From Sphingomonadaceae bacterium (lineage in GTDB: Bacteria > Pseudomonadota > Alphaproteobacteria > Sphingomonadales > Sphingomonadaceae), in the NCBI GenBank assembly GCA_947451145.1, contig CANFXW010000007.1:62001-126000 (forward strand): a stretch of 64,000 nucleotides of DNA. The letters are read 5' to 3'. The notes below the pieces were generated by a model that searched no databases, was not told the origin of the DNA, and saw nothing but the letters and a program-made list of their open reading frames with translations. The position numbers and the translations under genes were made by a program. Of this stretch, positions 8,724 to 20,501 are shown piece after piece; position 1 is the first letter of the stretch; each line of letters starts with the position of its first letter.

Positions 8724-10145
8724 TTACTCCACCATCGACGTTGCGACAGTCGAGCCGACCGTGACCGTGGTAGTATCGCCGATCGTCTTCACGCCGGTTC
8801 CGGTGCAAGACATGCTGACACCGCCGTTGTTCTGGATCGAGACGGTATTGCCGATGATCTTGGTGCACTTGGTATTGTCGAAATAAGAGTTGTTGTTGAA
8901 CTGCAGCTTCTGGTTTGGCGCGTAGAGCGTGCCTTGAATGTGCAGGTATGCGTTATTGGCAAAGGCCTGGGTGCGGTTGGTCGAACCGGTGAAGTACATC
9001 GCCACGCCAGCATAAGTGCCTGTGGTAGGGGCGGTCAGGTTGATTTGCGCATTGTTGCCCCAGCCTTCGTCAGAGTGCTGGCAGGTGTTGTTGGTGTCGC
9101 CAATGCAATAGTTGCCGATGATGACGATGGTAACGCCCGTTGTCGCATCTAGCGTGGCGTTGTTGCCAACCATAAAGATCGATTCGACGTAGTATGTGCC
9201 CGCTGACATATGCAGCGTGCGCGTGCCGCCAACACCAGAACCGGTGTTGTTGCTGAAGTTGATGCCCTTGCAATAGCGCCCGGGGTTTATGTAAACATTA
9301 TCCGCGGTTGCCGTGACAGTCGTATTGCCGTTCATGCAGCTCATGCCCGAAACATCCGGCGTTGTCAGCGAGCCATAGGGATTGGCTATGGCTGTCTGAT
9401 TTGCCAAATTCGTTCCGGTCATATGGGCGTTGCCGTTCCCAATGTAATAGTTTCCGACGGAATAGGTGTTGGCGTTGACGTTGCAATTGTTATCACAAAA
9501 TGTCGCATTGCTGGCGTTGGAATTGGAATAGATGCTGCACGACGGCGTATTGAACACGGCATTATTGGTGAATTCGACAGCTTTGGCAGCCGTCGTGCTC
9601 AATGCCATAACGCAGCCGGGGCCGGGGTTGGTTACAGTGGCACCGGCTGTCGTATAACCCTGCAGCGCCACAGCCTTGGCCGACAATGTCGGTGCCGTGC
9701 TGAGGAACAAGCCAGAGAAATACAGCTGCTGCGTCATCGTCGCGGTTACCTGCCACGATTTGGCGTTGGCTGTATAATTGCCGTCGGTCGCAGGATTGCT
9801 GACCGTTACCGCAACGCCGTTCGCACCGGGGACGAGGCCTGCCTGCGCCATCACGGCCTTGGCCTCTGTCGTCGCCTGATCCACCGATGCGCCTTGGTAA
9901 GCCGCCATGGCCGCCGAAAACACGGCCTGATCGACCACGCCCTGCAGTTTGCGCTTGTTCACCTGCCAGACGCCAACGTCGATGGCGAGACCGACGAAGC
10001 CGACGATGACAGGGAGCATCAAGGCAGTCATAACCGCCGACGCACCCTTGCGGTCACCCGTAATCAGCCGGATAAAGTGGCGGAGCGAATCCCGCAGATT
10101 CAGCATTCTGTTCTGCATTGTTTGTGCCATGGTTTTGAACCGCAT
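8724..10145 (-). CDS. TadG-like protein with Asn-rich exported region (module 2, first gene)
   Basis: The N-terminus has the TadG pattern GASAVMTALMLPVIVGFVGLAIDVGVWQVNKRKLQGVVDQAVFSAAMAAYQG. Unlike the module 1 counterpart there is no VWA domain or MIDAS motif. From about residue 180 the protein is rich in Asn, Thr and Gly with spaced Cys and recurring short strands, as in TYSVGNYYIGNGNA and VTIVIIGNYCIGD. This suggests a beta-helical or adhesin-like surface region. First gene of a TadG-TadE-TadE operon. Function beyond the family name is unknown. Confidence 0.75.
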   Translation of the reverse strand: MRFKTMAQTMQNRMLNLRDSLRHFIRLITGDRKGASAVMTALMLPVIVGFVGLAIDVGVWQVNKRKLQGVVDQAVFSAAMAAYQGASVDQATTEAKAVMAQAGLVPGANGVAVTVSNPATDGNYTANAKSWQVTATMTQQLYFSGLFLSTAPTLSAKAVALQGYTTAGATVTNPGPGCVMALSTTAAKAVEFTNNAVFNTPSCSIYSNSNASNATFCDNNCNVNANTYSVGNYYIGNGNAHMTGTNLANQTAIANPYGSLTTPDVSGMSCMNGNTTVTATADNVYINPGRYCKGINFSNNTGSGVGGTRTLHMSAGTYYVESIFMVGNNATLDATTGVTIVIIGNYCIGDTNNTCQHSDEGWGNNAQINLTAPTTGTYAGVAMYFTGSTNRTQAFANNAYLHIQGTLYAPNQKLQFNNNSYFDNTKCTKIIGNTVSIQNNGGVSMSCTGTGVKTIGDTTTVTVGSTVATSMVE

Positions 10146-10310
10146 CCTGCGCAGTGAATTTGGTCGATGCTGCGGTCTAGGTGGAATGCCCTAAGATTGA
10201 TTTAATTTGCGGCCCTAACTGGCAATTAAACATGATCGTCTGGTAAGGGCAGAGGCTGCGGATTTCCGCCGGTTCCGGACGAATTTACAGCAGGAAATGC
10301 AAAAGCCCTG

Positions 10311-10952
10311 ATGCACGACGAACTTCCCATCCTTTCGCGGCTTGCCCTGGCCTATGCACCCGCTTCAGCGCGCGATGCATGGCTGATCGCGCTGACGCTC
10401 GACGCCCGGTTGGCAGGCATAGTGCGGGCGGCGCGGGAGCCGGTTCTGGCCCAGCTCAAACTCGCCTGGTGGCGCGACAGGCTGGCACAGGAACCTGCCG
10501 ACCGGCCACAGGGCGAGCCGCTGCTGAGCAAGCTGGCAGACTGGCAGGCAGGCGGTGCCTCGCTCGCCCCGCTCGTCGATGGCTGGGAGGCTCTGCTGGC
10601 TGAGCCGCCTTTGCCCGCCGAAGCCATCACCGCCTTTGCCAATGGCCGCGCCGCGCTGATCGGCGATCTGGCGCAGTTGGTGGGGGCAGACAGGGCGGGC
10701 GCAGAGGCCCGCGCACGGCGCTGGGCATTGGCTGACCTGTCGCTGCATCTGGGGCAGGGGGAGGAGCGTGACGTTGCCGTTCAGGCACTAGAGCTGGCAC
10801 CTCAGGCTGCGGCACCTTGCGAAAAACCACTGCGCCCTCTGTTGATCCTCGAACGGCTGACCGCTCGCGCCTGCCAGCGCGGGGCAAGGGCGGCCCTGTC
10901 ATCCCCGGTCGATTTGCTGGTAGCCATGCGGCTCGGCTTGCTTGGGCGGTAA
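10311..10952 (+). CDS. Squalene/phytoene synthase-fold protein, probably non-catalytic
   Basis: The N-terminal half matches the squalene/phytoene synthase family in the helix AREPVLAQLKLAWWRDRLAQ, which in true enzymes follows the first Asp-rich motif. At 213 residues it is shorter than synthases (about 280-300). I find neither of the DxxxD motifs needed for prenyl diphosphate binding. It more closely resembles the NDUFAF6-like branch linked to respiratory complex I assembly in mitochondria. No carotenoid genes are nearby. Exact role unknown. The start is the ATG at 10311; no strong ribosome binding site is seen. Confidence 0.65.
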   Translation: MHDELPILSRLALAYAPASARDAWLIALTLDARLAGIVRAAREPVLAQLKLAWWRDRLAQEPADRPQGEPLLSKLADWQAGGASLAPLVDGWEALLAEPPLPAEAITAFANGRAALIGDLAQLVGADRAGAEARARRWALADLSLHLGQGEERDVAVQALELAPQAAAPCEKPLRPLLILERLTARACQRGARAALSSPVDLLVAMRLGLLGR

Positions 10953-10988
10953 GCTCGTGGTTATCCTTATGAAACGAAAGGAATCACC

Positions 10989-11525
10989 ATGAACCGGACA
11001 TTGGTTGGCTCGCTGGCTGCCTTGCTGCTCACGGCGGCTGGCCTGTTCTGGTGGCAGGGGCGCGCAGTGTCTGAAATGGGCGACAAACCGCCGCAGCTCG
11101 CTGATGTTCCCGTTGGCGATACCCTGCCCGACGAAACCGGGGAGGGCATGAACGGCGCCGCTCCGCCCGAGGTGAACGAGGCGACAAAAGAGCAGCGCCG
11201 GTTCGATCACGTTGACAAGAATCGCGATGGGAAAGTTACCCGTACCGAGATGCTGATGCCGCGCGTCGCAGCGTTCCGCAAACTCGATACTGATGGCAAC
11301 AACCTGCTCAGCTTCGAAGAATGGTCAGTGCGCACGACCAACAAGTTCAAGGGTGCCGATCATAACGGTGACGGCGCGCTCGATCGCGGCGAATTCGCCA
11401 CGACCAAGGCCAAGCACAAGGCAAAACCCGCGTGCAAATGCGGCACGGCTCCGGGCGGAAAGAAGGGCAAGAAGGCGGTTGAACAGCCCGACGATTCAGC
11501 CGACGACGGGGATCCAGCCGGTTAA
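10989..11525 (+). CDS. Membrane-anchored or secreted EF-hand calcium-binding protein
   Basis: A signal or anchor helix occupies residues 5-24 ([20 protein letters not shown]). Three EF-hand loops follow: [12 protein letters not shown] (about 76), [12 protein letters not shown] (about 100) and [12 protein letters not shown] (about 121), with Asp at positions 1, 3 and 5. The C-terminus is Lys-rich with a CKC pair and ends in an acidic tail. Likely periplasmic calcium binding; partner unknown. An AAAGGA sequence precedes the ATG. The last 30 bases overlap the end of trmFO on the opposite strand. Confidence 0.8.
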   Translation: MNRTLVGSLAALLLTAAGLFWWQGRAVSEMGDKPPQLADVPVGDTLPDETGEGMNGAAPPEVNEATKEQRRFDHVDKNRDGKVTRTEMLMPRVAAFRKLDTDGNNLLSFEEWSVRTTNKFKGADHNGDGALDRGEFATTKAKHKAKPACKCGTAPGGKKGKKAVEQPDDSADDGDPAG

Positions 11526-12836
11526 ATCGGCCTTGGCGCGATCGGTATAGGCATGTTTTCGCGCCTTTTTCTTTACATCGTGCAGCGGCGGGAACAGACC
11601 GAAGTTGATGTTCATCGGCTGATATGTCTCGGCCTCGGCATCGCCGGTGATGTGGCTGAGCAGCGCGCCCAGCGCCGTGGTGCGCGGCGGGCTTTCCCAT
11701 TCGCGGCCGCCCAACTCGCTCGCGATCATCAGCGCGGCGAGCAGGCCTACGGCCGAGCTTTCGACATAGCCCTCGCAGCCGGTGATCTGTCCGCCAAAGC
11801 GGATATGCGGCGCGGCCTTGAGGCGAAGCTGGCGATCCAGCAGGCGCGGCGAATTCAGGAAGGTGTTGCGGTGGAGCCCCCCCAACCGCGCAAACTCGGC
11901 GTTCTCCAGCCCCGGAATGGTGCGGAACAGGCGGACCTGCTCGGCGTGCTTCAGCTTGGTCTGGAAGCCGACCATGTTCCACAGCGTGCCCAGCTTGTTG
12001 TCCTGACGCAGCTGCACCACCGCATAGGGCCAGCGGCCAGTCGGGAATTCGGGCGTGGCGGTGTGGGGGTTATCAAGCCCGACCGGTTTCATCGGGCCAA
12101 AGCGCAGCGTCTCAAACCCGCGCTCGGCCATAACCTCGATCGGCATGCAGCCATCGAAATAGGGGGTGTTGGCCTCCCATTCCTTGAACTCAGTTTTCTC
12201 GCCCGCCATCAGACCGGCGTGGAACGCGGCATATTGCTCGCGCGTCATCGGACAGTTGATGTAGTCCTTGGTTTCGCCCTTGTCCCAGCGCGATGCCATC
12301 CAGCAGATGTCCATATTGATCGAATCGCGATAGACGATCGGCGCGATGGCATCGAAAAAGGTCAGGCCCGCCAAACCCGTCGCTAAGCCGATGCTATCGG
12401 CAAGTAAGGGCGCCGTTAATGGGCCGGTGGCGACCAGCGTGAGGCCAGCTTCGGGCAGAACATCAACCCTTTCGCGCACCACTGTCAGGCTGGGGAGGGC
12501 GGCAAGAGCAGCCTCAACTTCAGCCGAAAACACGTCGCGATCCACCGCCAAAGCCGATCCGGCAGGCACCTGCGCCTTCGCGGCAGCCTGCATTATCAGC
12601 GAGTTACACTCCCGCATTTCCTGATGCAGCAGGCCAACAGCATTCGACGTATGGTCATCACTGCGAAAAGAGTTGGAGCAAACCAGCTCGGCCAGAGCAT
12701 CGGTCTGGTGCGCCGGGCTGCGCTCGCCAGTCCCGCGCATTTCCGAGAGTTTCACGCGGATTCCGCGCCGAGCCAACTGCCAGGCAGCCTCGCTCCCCGC
12801 CAACCCGCCGCCGATTATGTGGACATCATATTGCAT
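11496..12836 (-). CDS. trmFO: Methylenetetrahydrofolate-tRNA-(uracil-54-C5) methyltransferase TrmFO
   Basis: Flavin- and folate-dependent enzyme making ribothymidine at position 54 of tRNAs. The FAD-binding N-terminus is [18 protein letters not shown]. It also has the family-specific [19 protein letters not shown] and [14 protein letters not shown], and the Cys-containing stretches [16 protein letters not shown] and [10 protein letters not shown]. Length of 446 residues fits. It is divergent from the lysoplasmalogenase-like gene and overlaps the EF-hand gene tail-to-tail. Confidence 0.95.
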   Translation of the reverse strand: MQYDVHIIGGGLAGSEAAWQLARRGIRVKLSEMRGTGERSPAHQTDALAELVCSNSFRSDDHTSNAVGLLHQEMRECNSLIMQAAAKAQVPAGSALAVDRDVFSAEVEAALAALPSLTVVRERVDVLPEAGLTLVATGPLTAPLLADSIGLATGLAGLTFFDAIAPIVYRDSINMDICWMASRWDKGETKDYINCPMTREQYAAFHAGLMAGEKTEFKEWEANTPYFDGCMPIEVMAERGFETLRFGPMKPVGLDNPHTATPEFPTGRWPYAVVQLRQDNKLGTLWNMVGFQTKLKHAEQVRLFRTIPGLENAEFARLGGLHRNTFLNSPRLLDRQLRLKAAPHIRFGGQITGCEGYVESSAVGLLAALMIASELGGREWESPPRTTALGALLSHITGDAEAETYQPMNINFGLFPPLHDVKKKARKHAYTDRAKADLTGWIPVVG

Positions 12837-12903
12837 GGGGCGCCTCTAGCGGTTGTGCTGTTGCTTGGACAGGGGCAGCGTGCAGTACGAGAGGATCGGC
12901 AGG

Positions 12904-13572
12904 ATGGGAATTGCACAACGCGGAATCGTCGCAGCCAGCCTTGCAGCGTTCCTTGGATATTATCTGGTGGGCATGGGCATGGCACCGGGCTTGCTGCCGA
13001 CCTTGCTGAAGGGCGCTGCCGTTGCGCTGCTGGCCGTTCTGGCGCTGATGCAGGGCAGGGGCTTTAACGGGCAGCTGCTCGCCGCCGTGATGACCCTCGG
13101 CTCGGCGGGCGATATGGCGATTGAATACAGCCAGACTGCAGGCGCTGGCTTCTTCCTTGCCGGTCATCTGGTTGCCGTCTGGCTCTACCTGCGCAACCGC
13201 CGCGAGGTCACATCGGCCAGTCAAAAGGCGCTGGCGGTCGCGCTGCTGGTCGCGATTCCGCTGATCGCCTTTGCCATGCCGAGCAACAGGGCAATGGGCC
13301 CACAAACCGCGCTGTATGCGCTGGCTCTTGCGGCAATGGCTGCGGCAGCGTGGACCAGCCGCTATTCGCGCTACAATGTCGGGATCGGCGCGATGCTATT
13401 CGTCGCCTCGGATCTGCTGATCTTTGCCCGCATGGGGCCACTGGCGCAGAGTCGCTTGCCGGACATGCTGATCTGGCCGCTCTATTACTTCGGACAGTAC
13501 CTGATTTGCCTTGGTGTACTGCGCGTGGATCAAGCCCCCGGCAGCAGCACCGCCCCATCCGCTCCGCGCTGA
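12904..13572 (+). CDS. Lysoplasmalogenase-family (YhhN/TMEM86) membrane protein
   Basis: About eight hydrophobic helices and the family signature: LGSAGDMAIEY (the conserved Asp region), FFLAGHLVAVWLYL, and VASDLLIFARM with WPLYYFGQYLICLGVLR near the C-terminus. Members hydrolyse the vinyl-ether bond of lysoplasmalogens; bacterial substrate specificity is mostly untested. Start placed at the ATG at 12904 behind GAGG; an upstream in-frame start would add a Cys-rich non-membrane tail. The 3' end overlaps the DUF952 gene by 43 bases on the opposite strand. Confidence 0.8.
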   Translation: MGIAQRGIVAASLAAFLGYYLVGMGMAPGLLPTLLKGAAVALLAVLALMQGRGFNGQLLAAVMTLGSAGDMAIEYSQTAGAGFFLAGHLVAVWLYLRNRREVTSASQKALAVALLVAIPLIAFAMPSNRAMGPQTALYALALAAMAAAAWTSRYSRYNVGIGAMLFVASDLLIFARMGPLAQSRLPDMLIWPLYYFGQYLICLGVLRVDQAPGSSTAPSAPR

Positions 13573-13876
13573 AGCGCGCCGTGCGCTGTTACGGCTAACA
13601 AGGGTAGTGCTGAATAGATGTGCGGGAACAACTGCCCGCCGCGTGATTCCTCCCAACGGACGGCATCGCCCAGCTGGACCAGATCGACTGCGGCAACGAA
13701 GAGATCGCATTGCCCGGCGAAATGCTTGTCCACCGTCTCGGTCAACTGGGCAGCCGTCGAGAGGTGGATATAGCCATCGGCGAGATCAATCTGCGCGCCA
13801 GAGAAGCTGCCCTGATCAAGCAACTCCGCCATTTGTGGCGCTGTCAGGACCTTGTAGGCGACAGCCGGATGCGCGG

Positions 13877-13880
<4 letters not shown>
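13530..13880 (-). CDS. DUF952 family protein
   Basis: A 116-residue protein of the DUF952 type: YKVLTAPQMAEL at the start, the signature DGYIHLSTAAQLTETVDKHF, and WEESRGGQLFPHIYSALPL. The family fold is related to ADP-ribosyltransferase-like proteins, but no activity is established. The start overlaps the gyrA stop by four bases (ATGA), so it is probably co-transcribed and translationally coupled downstream of gyrA. Confidence 0.85.
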
Positions 13881-16603
<2,723 letters not shown>

Positions 16604-16872
16604 GGGTGGTGTTTTCTTTGCCTTGCAGTCATGTGCTCTGGCCCTAGGCGAATGTCGCAGGAAGGGCTAGCGCGGCGGGCCGTAACTGGGGATTACAGCA
16701 TGGCTTTTCCACATATTGCGGTGGGTAATTGGCTTCAGCCATTCAATCCGCGTTCACCAGCGGCATTCTAGGCGACAGGCATTGCAAACGGCTTGATTCC
16801 GAGCCAATGCGGGATTGGATCAAAGTGGCCCCGCAAGATCAGGAATCGAGGCGGTGGCGTAGCAGGAGACGA
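16604..16872. other. Divergent promoter region of gyrA and the repeat-protein gene
   Basis: A 269-base gap between divergent genes. I see no convincing small gene and no strong palindrome. An open frame on the plus strand runs through part of it into the next gene, but its composition is not protein-like before 16873. Confidence 0.3.
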
Positions 16873-18327
16873 ATGCCCATGTTCCCGAAATACCGGCTCA
16901 CACGCGAGCTGTCTCACGGCGCGATGGCACTGGCGGCATTCGCCGCCGCAAGCGCGGCAGTACTGATCACCTCGCCTGCTATGGCAAAGGACAAGAAGGC
17001 GGAAGCGGCGGCGCCAGCAGGCCCCAAGATCACCCCGTCGAAGGCCTTCCTGCCACTCGCCCAGAAGTTTCAGAAGGCGCTCGACGAAGCGAAAAAGCGC
17101 CCCGATGTTGTCGCAGCGCAGCAGAATTTCACTGCAGCCACCAACGCCTATAACACCGCCACAACCAGCGCCGCACGCAAGGCGGCCCTGGCTCAGCGCG
17201 ATGCCGCCGCAGCGGCTCTTTCGGCAACCATCGCTCCTGAACGGGCGCAACTCGACGCCGTGAATGCCGGGGCGGTTACGCAGGACGACAAGTACTACGC
17301 AGCGCAGTTTTTGGCGCAGCTTGGCGTTGTAGCGCAGGACAAGAAGATCGTCCGTCAAGGTTATGCGGGCATGATCGCATCCGGAAAGGTGCCCGCCGCT
17401 GACGTACCGAAGTACGAAGCCGTGATCGGAACCTACTGCTATCAGGACAAAGACTATGCCTGCGCGCGAGAGCATTTGCCCCTCGCCATCGCCGGTGGTG
17501 TGCGTGACGAAAACAACGAATTGCTGCTTGCCGACAGCTACTTCAAGGACAGCATGACACCGCAGGGTGTCGACATTGTCCTGAAGGCAATTGCCGATCG
17601 CAAGGCTGCGAAGCTGCCATACGGCCCAGAATGGTACGGCACCCCCCTGAACGCCGCATTCAAGGCCAAGCTCCTGCCGGAATCGATTTTGGTCAGCCAG
17701 GCGATGGTCACCGATTTCCCGACCCCTGAAAACTGGCGCAGCGCCATCCGTGTGTTGCGCTGGCTGGAGAAGTATCCACCGCAAGAAATGCTCGATCTGC
17801 TGCGTCTGATGAAGCGCACCAACACGTTCGAGGATCCAACCGACTACACCGAATATGTTGAAAACGCCGACAAGCTGCGATTCCCGTCAGAGGTTTCCGA
17901 AGTGATCAGTCTTGGCGTGAAGGCTGGCAAGCTCGATGCCACGGGCGATGTTTCGATCAGGGACTATCTGGCAGCTGCAAAGGCACATGAAGCCGAAGAT
18001 CGCGCCGGAATGGCCGCAATGGAGGCTCGGGCCAATGCGCCTACTGCAACCTATGCCGTGATCAACGCTGCGGCGGACGTGTTCCAGTCCTATGGCATGC
18101 ATGCCAAGGCTGAGGCTTTGTTCAATAAGGCACTGGCTATGCAGGGCGCGGATACGACCAAGCAGGTCGTGGATGTGCCGCGTCTGCTGACGCGCATAGG
18201 TGTGGCACAGCTCGATCAGGGCAAGTTTGCCGATGCACAGGCGACCTTCGCAAAAGTCACCGGCCCGCGTCAACCACTGGCTCAACTTCTGTCTATCTAC
18301 ACAGCACAGAAGGCCAAGGGCGGCTAA
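16873..18327 (+). CDS. Secreted TPR-like repeat protein of unknown function
   Basis: Start at the ATG at 16873 with AGGAG seven to eight bases upstream. A signal peptide (MALAAFAAASAAVLITSPAMA) is cut before KDKKAEAAA. The mature protein is almost wholly helical, with an Ala/Lys/Gln-rich coiled region (residues 45-130). Helix pairs that look like degenerate TPRs follow: YYAAQFLAQLGVVAQDKK, YCYQDKDYACAREHLPLAI, and AEALFNKALAMQG near the end. No catalytic motif is recognisable. Similar periplasmic proteins occur in sphingomonads as conserved hypotheticals. Monocistronic, ending before a strong terminator. Confidence 0.7.
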   Translation: MPMFPKYRLTRELSHGAMALAAFAAASAAVLITSPAMAKDKKAEAAAPAGPKITPSKAFLPLAQKFQKALDEAKKRPDVVAAQQNFTAATNAYNTATTSAARKAALAQRDAAAAALSATIAPERAQLDAVNAGAVTQDDKYYAAQFLAQLGVVAQDKKIVRQGYAGMIASGKVPAADVPKYEAVIGTYCYQDKDYACAREHLPLAIAGGVRDENNELLLADSYFKDSMTPQGVDIVLKAIADRKAAKLPYGPEWYGTPLNAAFKAKLLPESILVSQAMVTDFPTPENWRSAIRVLRWLEKYPPQEMLDLLRLMKRTNTFEDPTDYTEYVENADKLRFPSEVSEVISLGVKAGKLDATGDVSIRDYLAAAKAHEAEDRAGMAAMEARANAPTATYAVINAAADVFQSYGMHAKAEALFNKALAMQGADTTKQVVDVPRLLTRIGVAQLDQGKFADAQATFAKVTGPRQPLAQLLSIYTAQKAKGG

Positions 18328-18349
18328 GGCTGCACCAATGGAGTTCAGG

Positions 18350-18378
18350 AAGGGCGGCGGGCAACTGCCGCCCTTTTT
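18350..18378 (+). terminator. Rho-independent terminator after the TPR-like gene
   Basis: GGGCGGC (18352-18358) and GCCGCCC (18367-18373) form a perfect 7-base stem, flanked by AA and TT, with a TTTTT run. It sits between two convergent genes and ends plus-strand transcription. Confidence 0.9.
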
Positions 18379-18388
18379 GATTCAGCGA

Positions 18389-19042
18389 TCAATCAACGGG
18401 ATGAAAGTGCCCGTCCGCCTCGTCGAGGACATGCAGGACACCATCCGAAATCGCGAAGAATGCGCCGCGCAACGATAGCTCGCCGGTTGCTTCCTTGCGG
18501 CGAATGCAGGGAAATGTCCGCAGGTTGGCAAGGCTCACCTTTACGCCAGCCTGCTCCATAGCCCGCTCCGCAACGCGGCCTTCGGTGCCATGTTCGCGGG
18601 CAATTGGCTCGCGCGCTTCATCGAGAAGGGCAATCCAGTCAGCCACGAAGCCGCCTTCGCCCGGTTCCGTTCCGTGCAATTCCTGCGTCAGCGCTGCCTT
18701 GCAACCACCGCACATGCCGTGGCCCATAACGACAATCTCGCGCACTTTCAGCACCTGCACGGCGAATTCAAGTGCCGCAGAAACGCCGTGGTGGCCGGGT
18801 GTCGTCTCGAACGGCGGCACCATGGCAGCGACGTTGCGCACAACGAATATCTCGCCGGGATCGACATCGAATATCTGCGAGGGATCAACCCGGCTGTCCG
18901 AGCAGGCGATCACCATGATTTCCGGCTGTTGCCCCTCGCGCAGGTCAGCCCAGCGCGAGCGGTTGGGCGTCCAGGCGTTTGTTCGGAAGCGGCGGTATCC
19001 GGCAATCAGCCGGTCTAATTGGGGGGAAGTTGCATCGGCCAT
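18389..19042 (-). CDS. Beta-class carbonic anhydrase
   Basis: Zinc enzyme interconverting CO2 and bicarbonate. The zinc ligands are visible as Cys47 with the Asp49-Arg51 dyad (CSDSR), and His108 and Cys111 (HGMCGGC). Length of 217 residues fits beta carbonic anhydrases. The start is placed at 19042 ([12 protein letters not shown]); the frame continues upstream, but that part is not family-like. The 65 bases to the divergent lipA start hold both promoters. Confidence 0.92.
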   Translation of the reverse strand: MADATSPQLDRLIAGYRRFRTNAWTPNRSRWADLREGQQPEIMVIACSDSRVDPSQIFDVDPGEIFVVRNVAAMVPPFETTPGHHGVSAALEFAVQVLKVREIVVMGHGMCGGCKAALTQELHGTEPGEGGFVADWIALLDEAREPIAREHGTEGRVAERAMEQAGVKVSLANLRTFPCIRRKEATGELSLRGAFFAISDGVLHVLDEADGHFHPVD

Positions 19043-19107
19043 GTGCGGCTCAATGGACTCGTCGATTGAGTCTGGCAAGGGGGCGCGGAGCAGCCTATGG
19101 GCGCTGC

Positions 19108-20040
19108 ATGAACGATCTTTCTTCCGCCCCCGCACCTGACAAGCCAGAGCGCCAGCGCAAGCCTGACTGGATCCGCGTCAAGGCGCCGACCAGCCGCGAA
19201 TATGCCAATACCCGCGATCTCATGCGCGGGCTGGGCCTGAACACGGTTTGCGAGGAGGCAGCCTGCCCCAATATCGGCGAGTGCTGGAGCAAAAAGCACG
19301 CGACCGTGATGATTTTGGGCGATGTCTGTACCCGCGCCTGCGCCTTTTGCAATGTGAAGACCGGGATGCCGCGCAAGGTTGACGCCTCCGAACCCGAACA
19401 CGTCGCCGAAGCCGCCGCCAAGTTGGGGCTGGAACACATCGTCATCACCTCGGTTGATCGCGACGATCTGGCCGATGGCGGGGCAGGGCAATTCGTCAAG
19501 GTGATCGAGGCGCTGCGCCGGACTACACCGGACACCACCATCGAAATCCTCACACCCGATTTCCGCGGCAAGATGCGCGCAGCGGTGGAGGCCATCGTTG
19601 CCGCTGGTCCAGACGTTTACAACCACAACCTAGAAACCGTCCCCCGGCTCTATCCGACGATCCGCCCCGGCGCGCGCTATTACGCCTCGCTGCGGCTGCT
19701 CGAAGAGGTGAAGCGCCACGATCCGATGGTCTTCACCAAGAGCGGCGTCATGCTCGGGCTCGGCGAAGAGCGGCTTGAGGTTCATCAGGTGATGGACGAC
19801 ATGCGTTGCGCCGAGATCGATTTCCTCACCATGGGGCAATATCTGCGCCCCACGCCCAAGCACGCCGAGGTTAAGGAATTCGTTACCCCGCAGGCTTTCA
19901 GTGCCTATGGCGCGATTGCCCGGGCCAAGGGCTTTCTGCAGGTGGCAGCAACACCGCTGACGCGCTCAAGCTATCACGCCGGCGACGATTTCCGCGCCAT
20001 GCGCGCTGCCCGCGAGGCAAAGCTGGCCAAGGCCCGCTGA
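19108..20040 (+). CDS. lipA: Lipoyl synthase
   Basis: Radical SAM enzyme that inserts two sulphur atoms into octanoyl groups to make lipoyl cofactors, here for PdhB, PdhC and other 2-oxoacid complexes. Radical SAM cysteines are Cys74, Cys78 and Cys81 (CTRACAFC). The auxiliary cluster ligands are Cys48, Cys53 and Cys59 ([12 protein letters not shown]), and the C-terminal RSSYHAGD holds the conserved Ser. Start chosen at 19108, since the upstream extension lacks family resemblance. The stop overlaps the next gene as TGATG. Confidence 0.96.
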   Translation: MNDLSSAPAPDKPERQRKPDWIRVKAPTSREYANTRDLMRGLGLNTVCEEAACPNIGECWSKKHATVMILGDVCTRACAFCNVKTGMPRKVDASEPEHVAEAAAKLGLEHIVITSVDRDDLADGGAGQFVKVIEALRRTTPDTTIEILTPDFRGKMRAAVEAIVAAGPDVYNHNLETVPRLYPTIRPGARYYASLRLLEEVKRHDPMVFTKSGVMLGLGEERLEVHQVMDDMRCAEIDFLTMGQYLRPTPKHAEVKEFVTPQAFSAYGAIARAKGFLQVAATPLTRSSYHAGDDFRAMRAAREAKLAKAR

Positions 20041-20501
20041 TGCCGGCGATCCACGAAGTCCGGCGCATGCCCTACAGCGCCGAACAGATGTATGATCTTG
20101 TTGCCGACGTCGCTCGTTACCCGGAATTCCTGCCGTGGATCATCGCCACGCGAGTGCGTTCGGACAGCGAAGAGGAAATGGTAGCCGACATGCTGATCGG
20201 CTTTTCCGCACTGCGCGAAAAGTTTACTTCGCGCGTTACCAAACACCGGCCAAGCCGGATCAAGGTCCACTATGTCGATGGCCCGCTGAGCGACCTCGAC
20301 AACGTCTGGCAATTTCGCCCGCTCGACGATGGCCACTGCGAGATTGATTTCAGCGTAGAGTTCACGTTCCGCAATGCGTTGTTTGAAAAGCTGGCCGGAC
20401 AGTATCTGGACAAAGCCTTCCGAAAGCTCGTTGCAGGCTTCGAAACGCGGGCCGAGCAGCTTTACGGCAGCAACAGCTCCAGCGCCACCAGCGCTGCCTG
20501 A
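20040..20501 (+). CDS. COQ10/RatA-type START-domain protein
   Basis: A 153-residue polyketide-cyclase/START fold: YSAEQMYDLVADVARYPEFLPWI at the start and FSVEFTFRNALFEKLAGQYLDKAF at the end, the hallmarks of the COQ10/RatA family. In mitochondria and alphaproteobacteria such proteins bind ubiquinone; the E. coli relative RatA was described as a ribosome-association toxin. The context with lipA is the usual alphaproteobacterial one, and the quinone-binding role is more likely. Overlaps lipA by one base and the convergent cinA by 40 bases. Confidence 0.85.
   Translation: MPAIHEVRRMPYSAEQMYDLVADVARYPEFLPWIIATRVRSDSEEEMVADMLIGFSALREKFTSRVTKHRPSRIKVHYVDGPLSDLDNVWQFRPLDDGHCEIDFSVEFTFRNALFEKLAGQYLDKAFRKLVAGFETRAEQLYGSNSSSATSAA

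Noticed and set aside
9210..10157. Plus-strand open frame opposite TadG module 2
   Set aside because: No signal, motif or promoter; the minus-strand gene has a clear TadG N-terminus and operon context.
10200..10232. TTAATTTGC/GCAATTAA inverted pair near the phytoene-synthase-fold gene as a CtrA site
   Set aside because: Spacing does not fit TTAA-N7-TTAA and the arms are imperfect; could be chance AT-rich dyad.
18979..19107. Upstream extension of lipA to an earlier start
   Set aside because: It would overlap the carbonic anhydrase start region and adds non-conserved residues before the family N-terminus.
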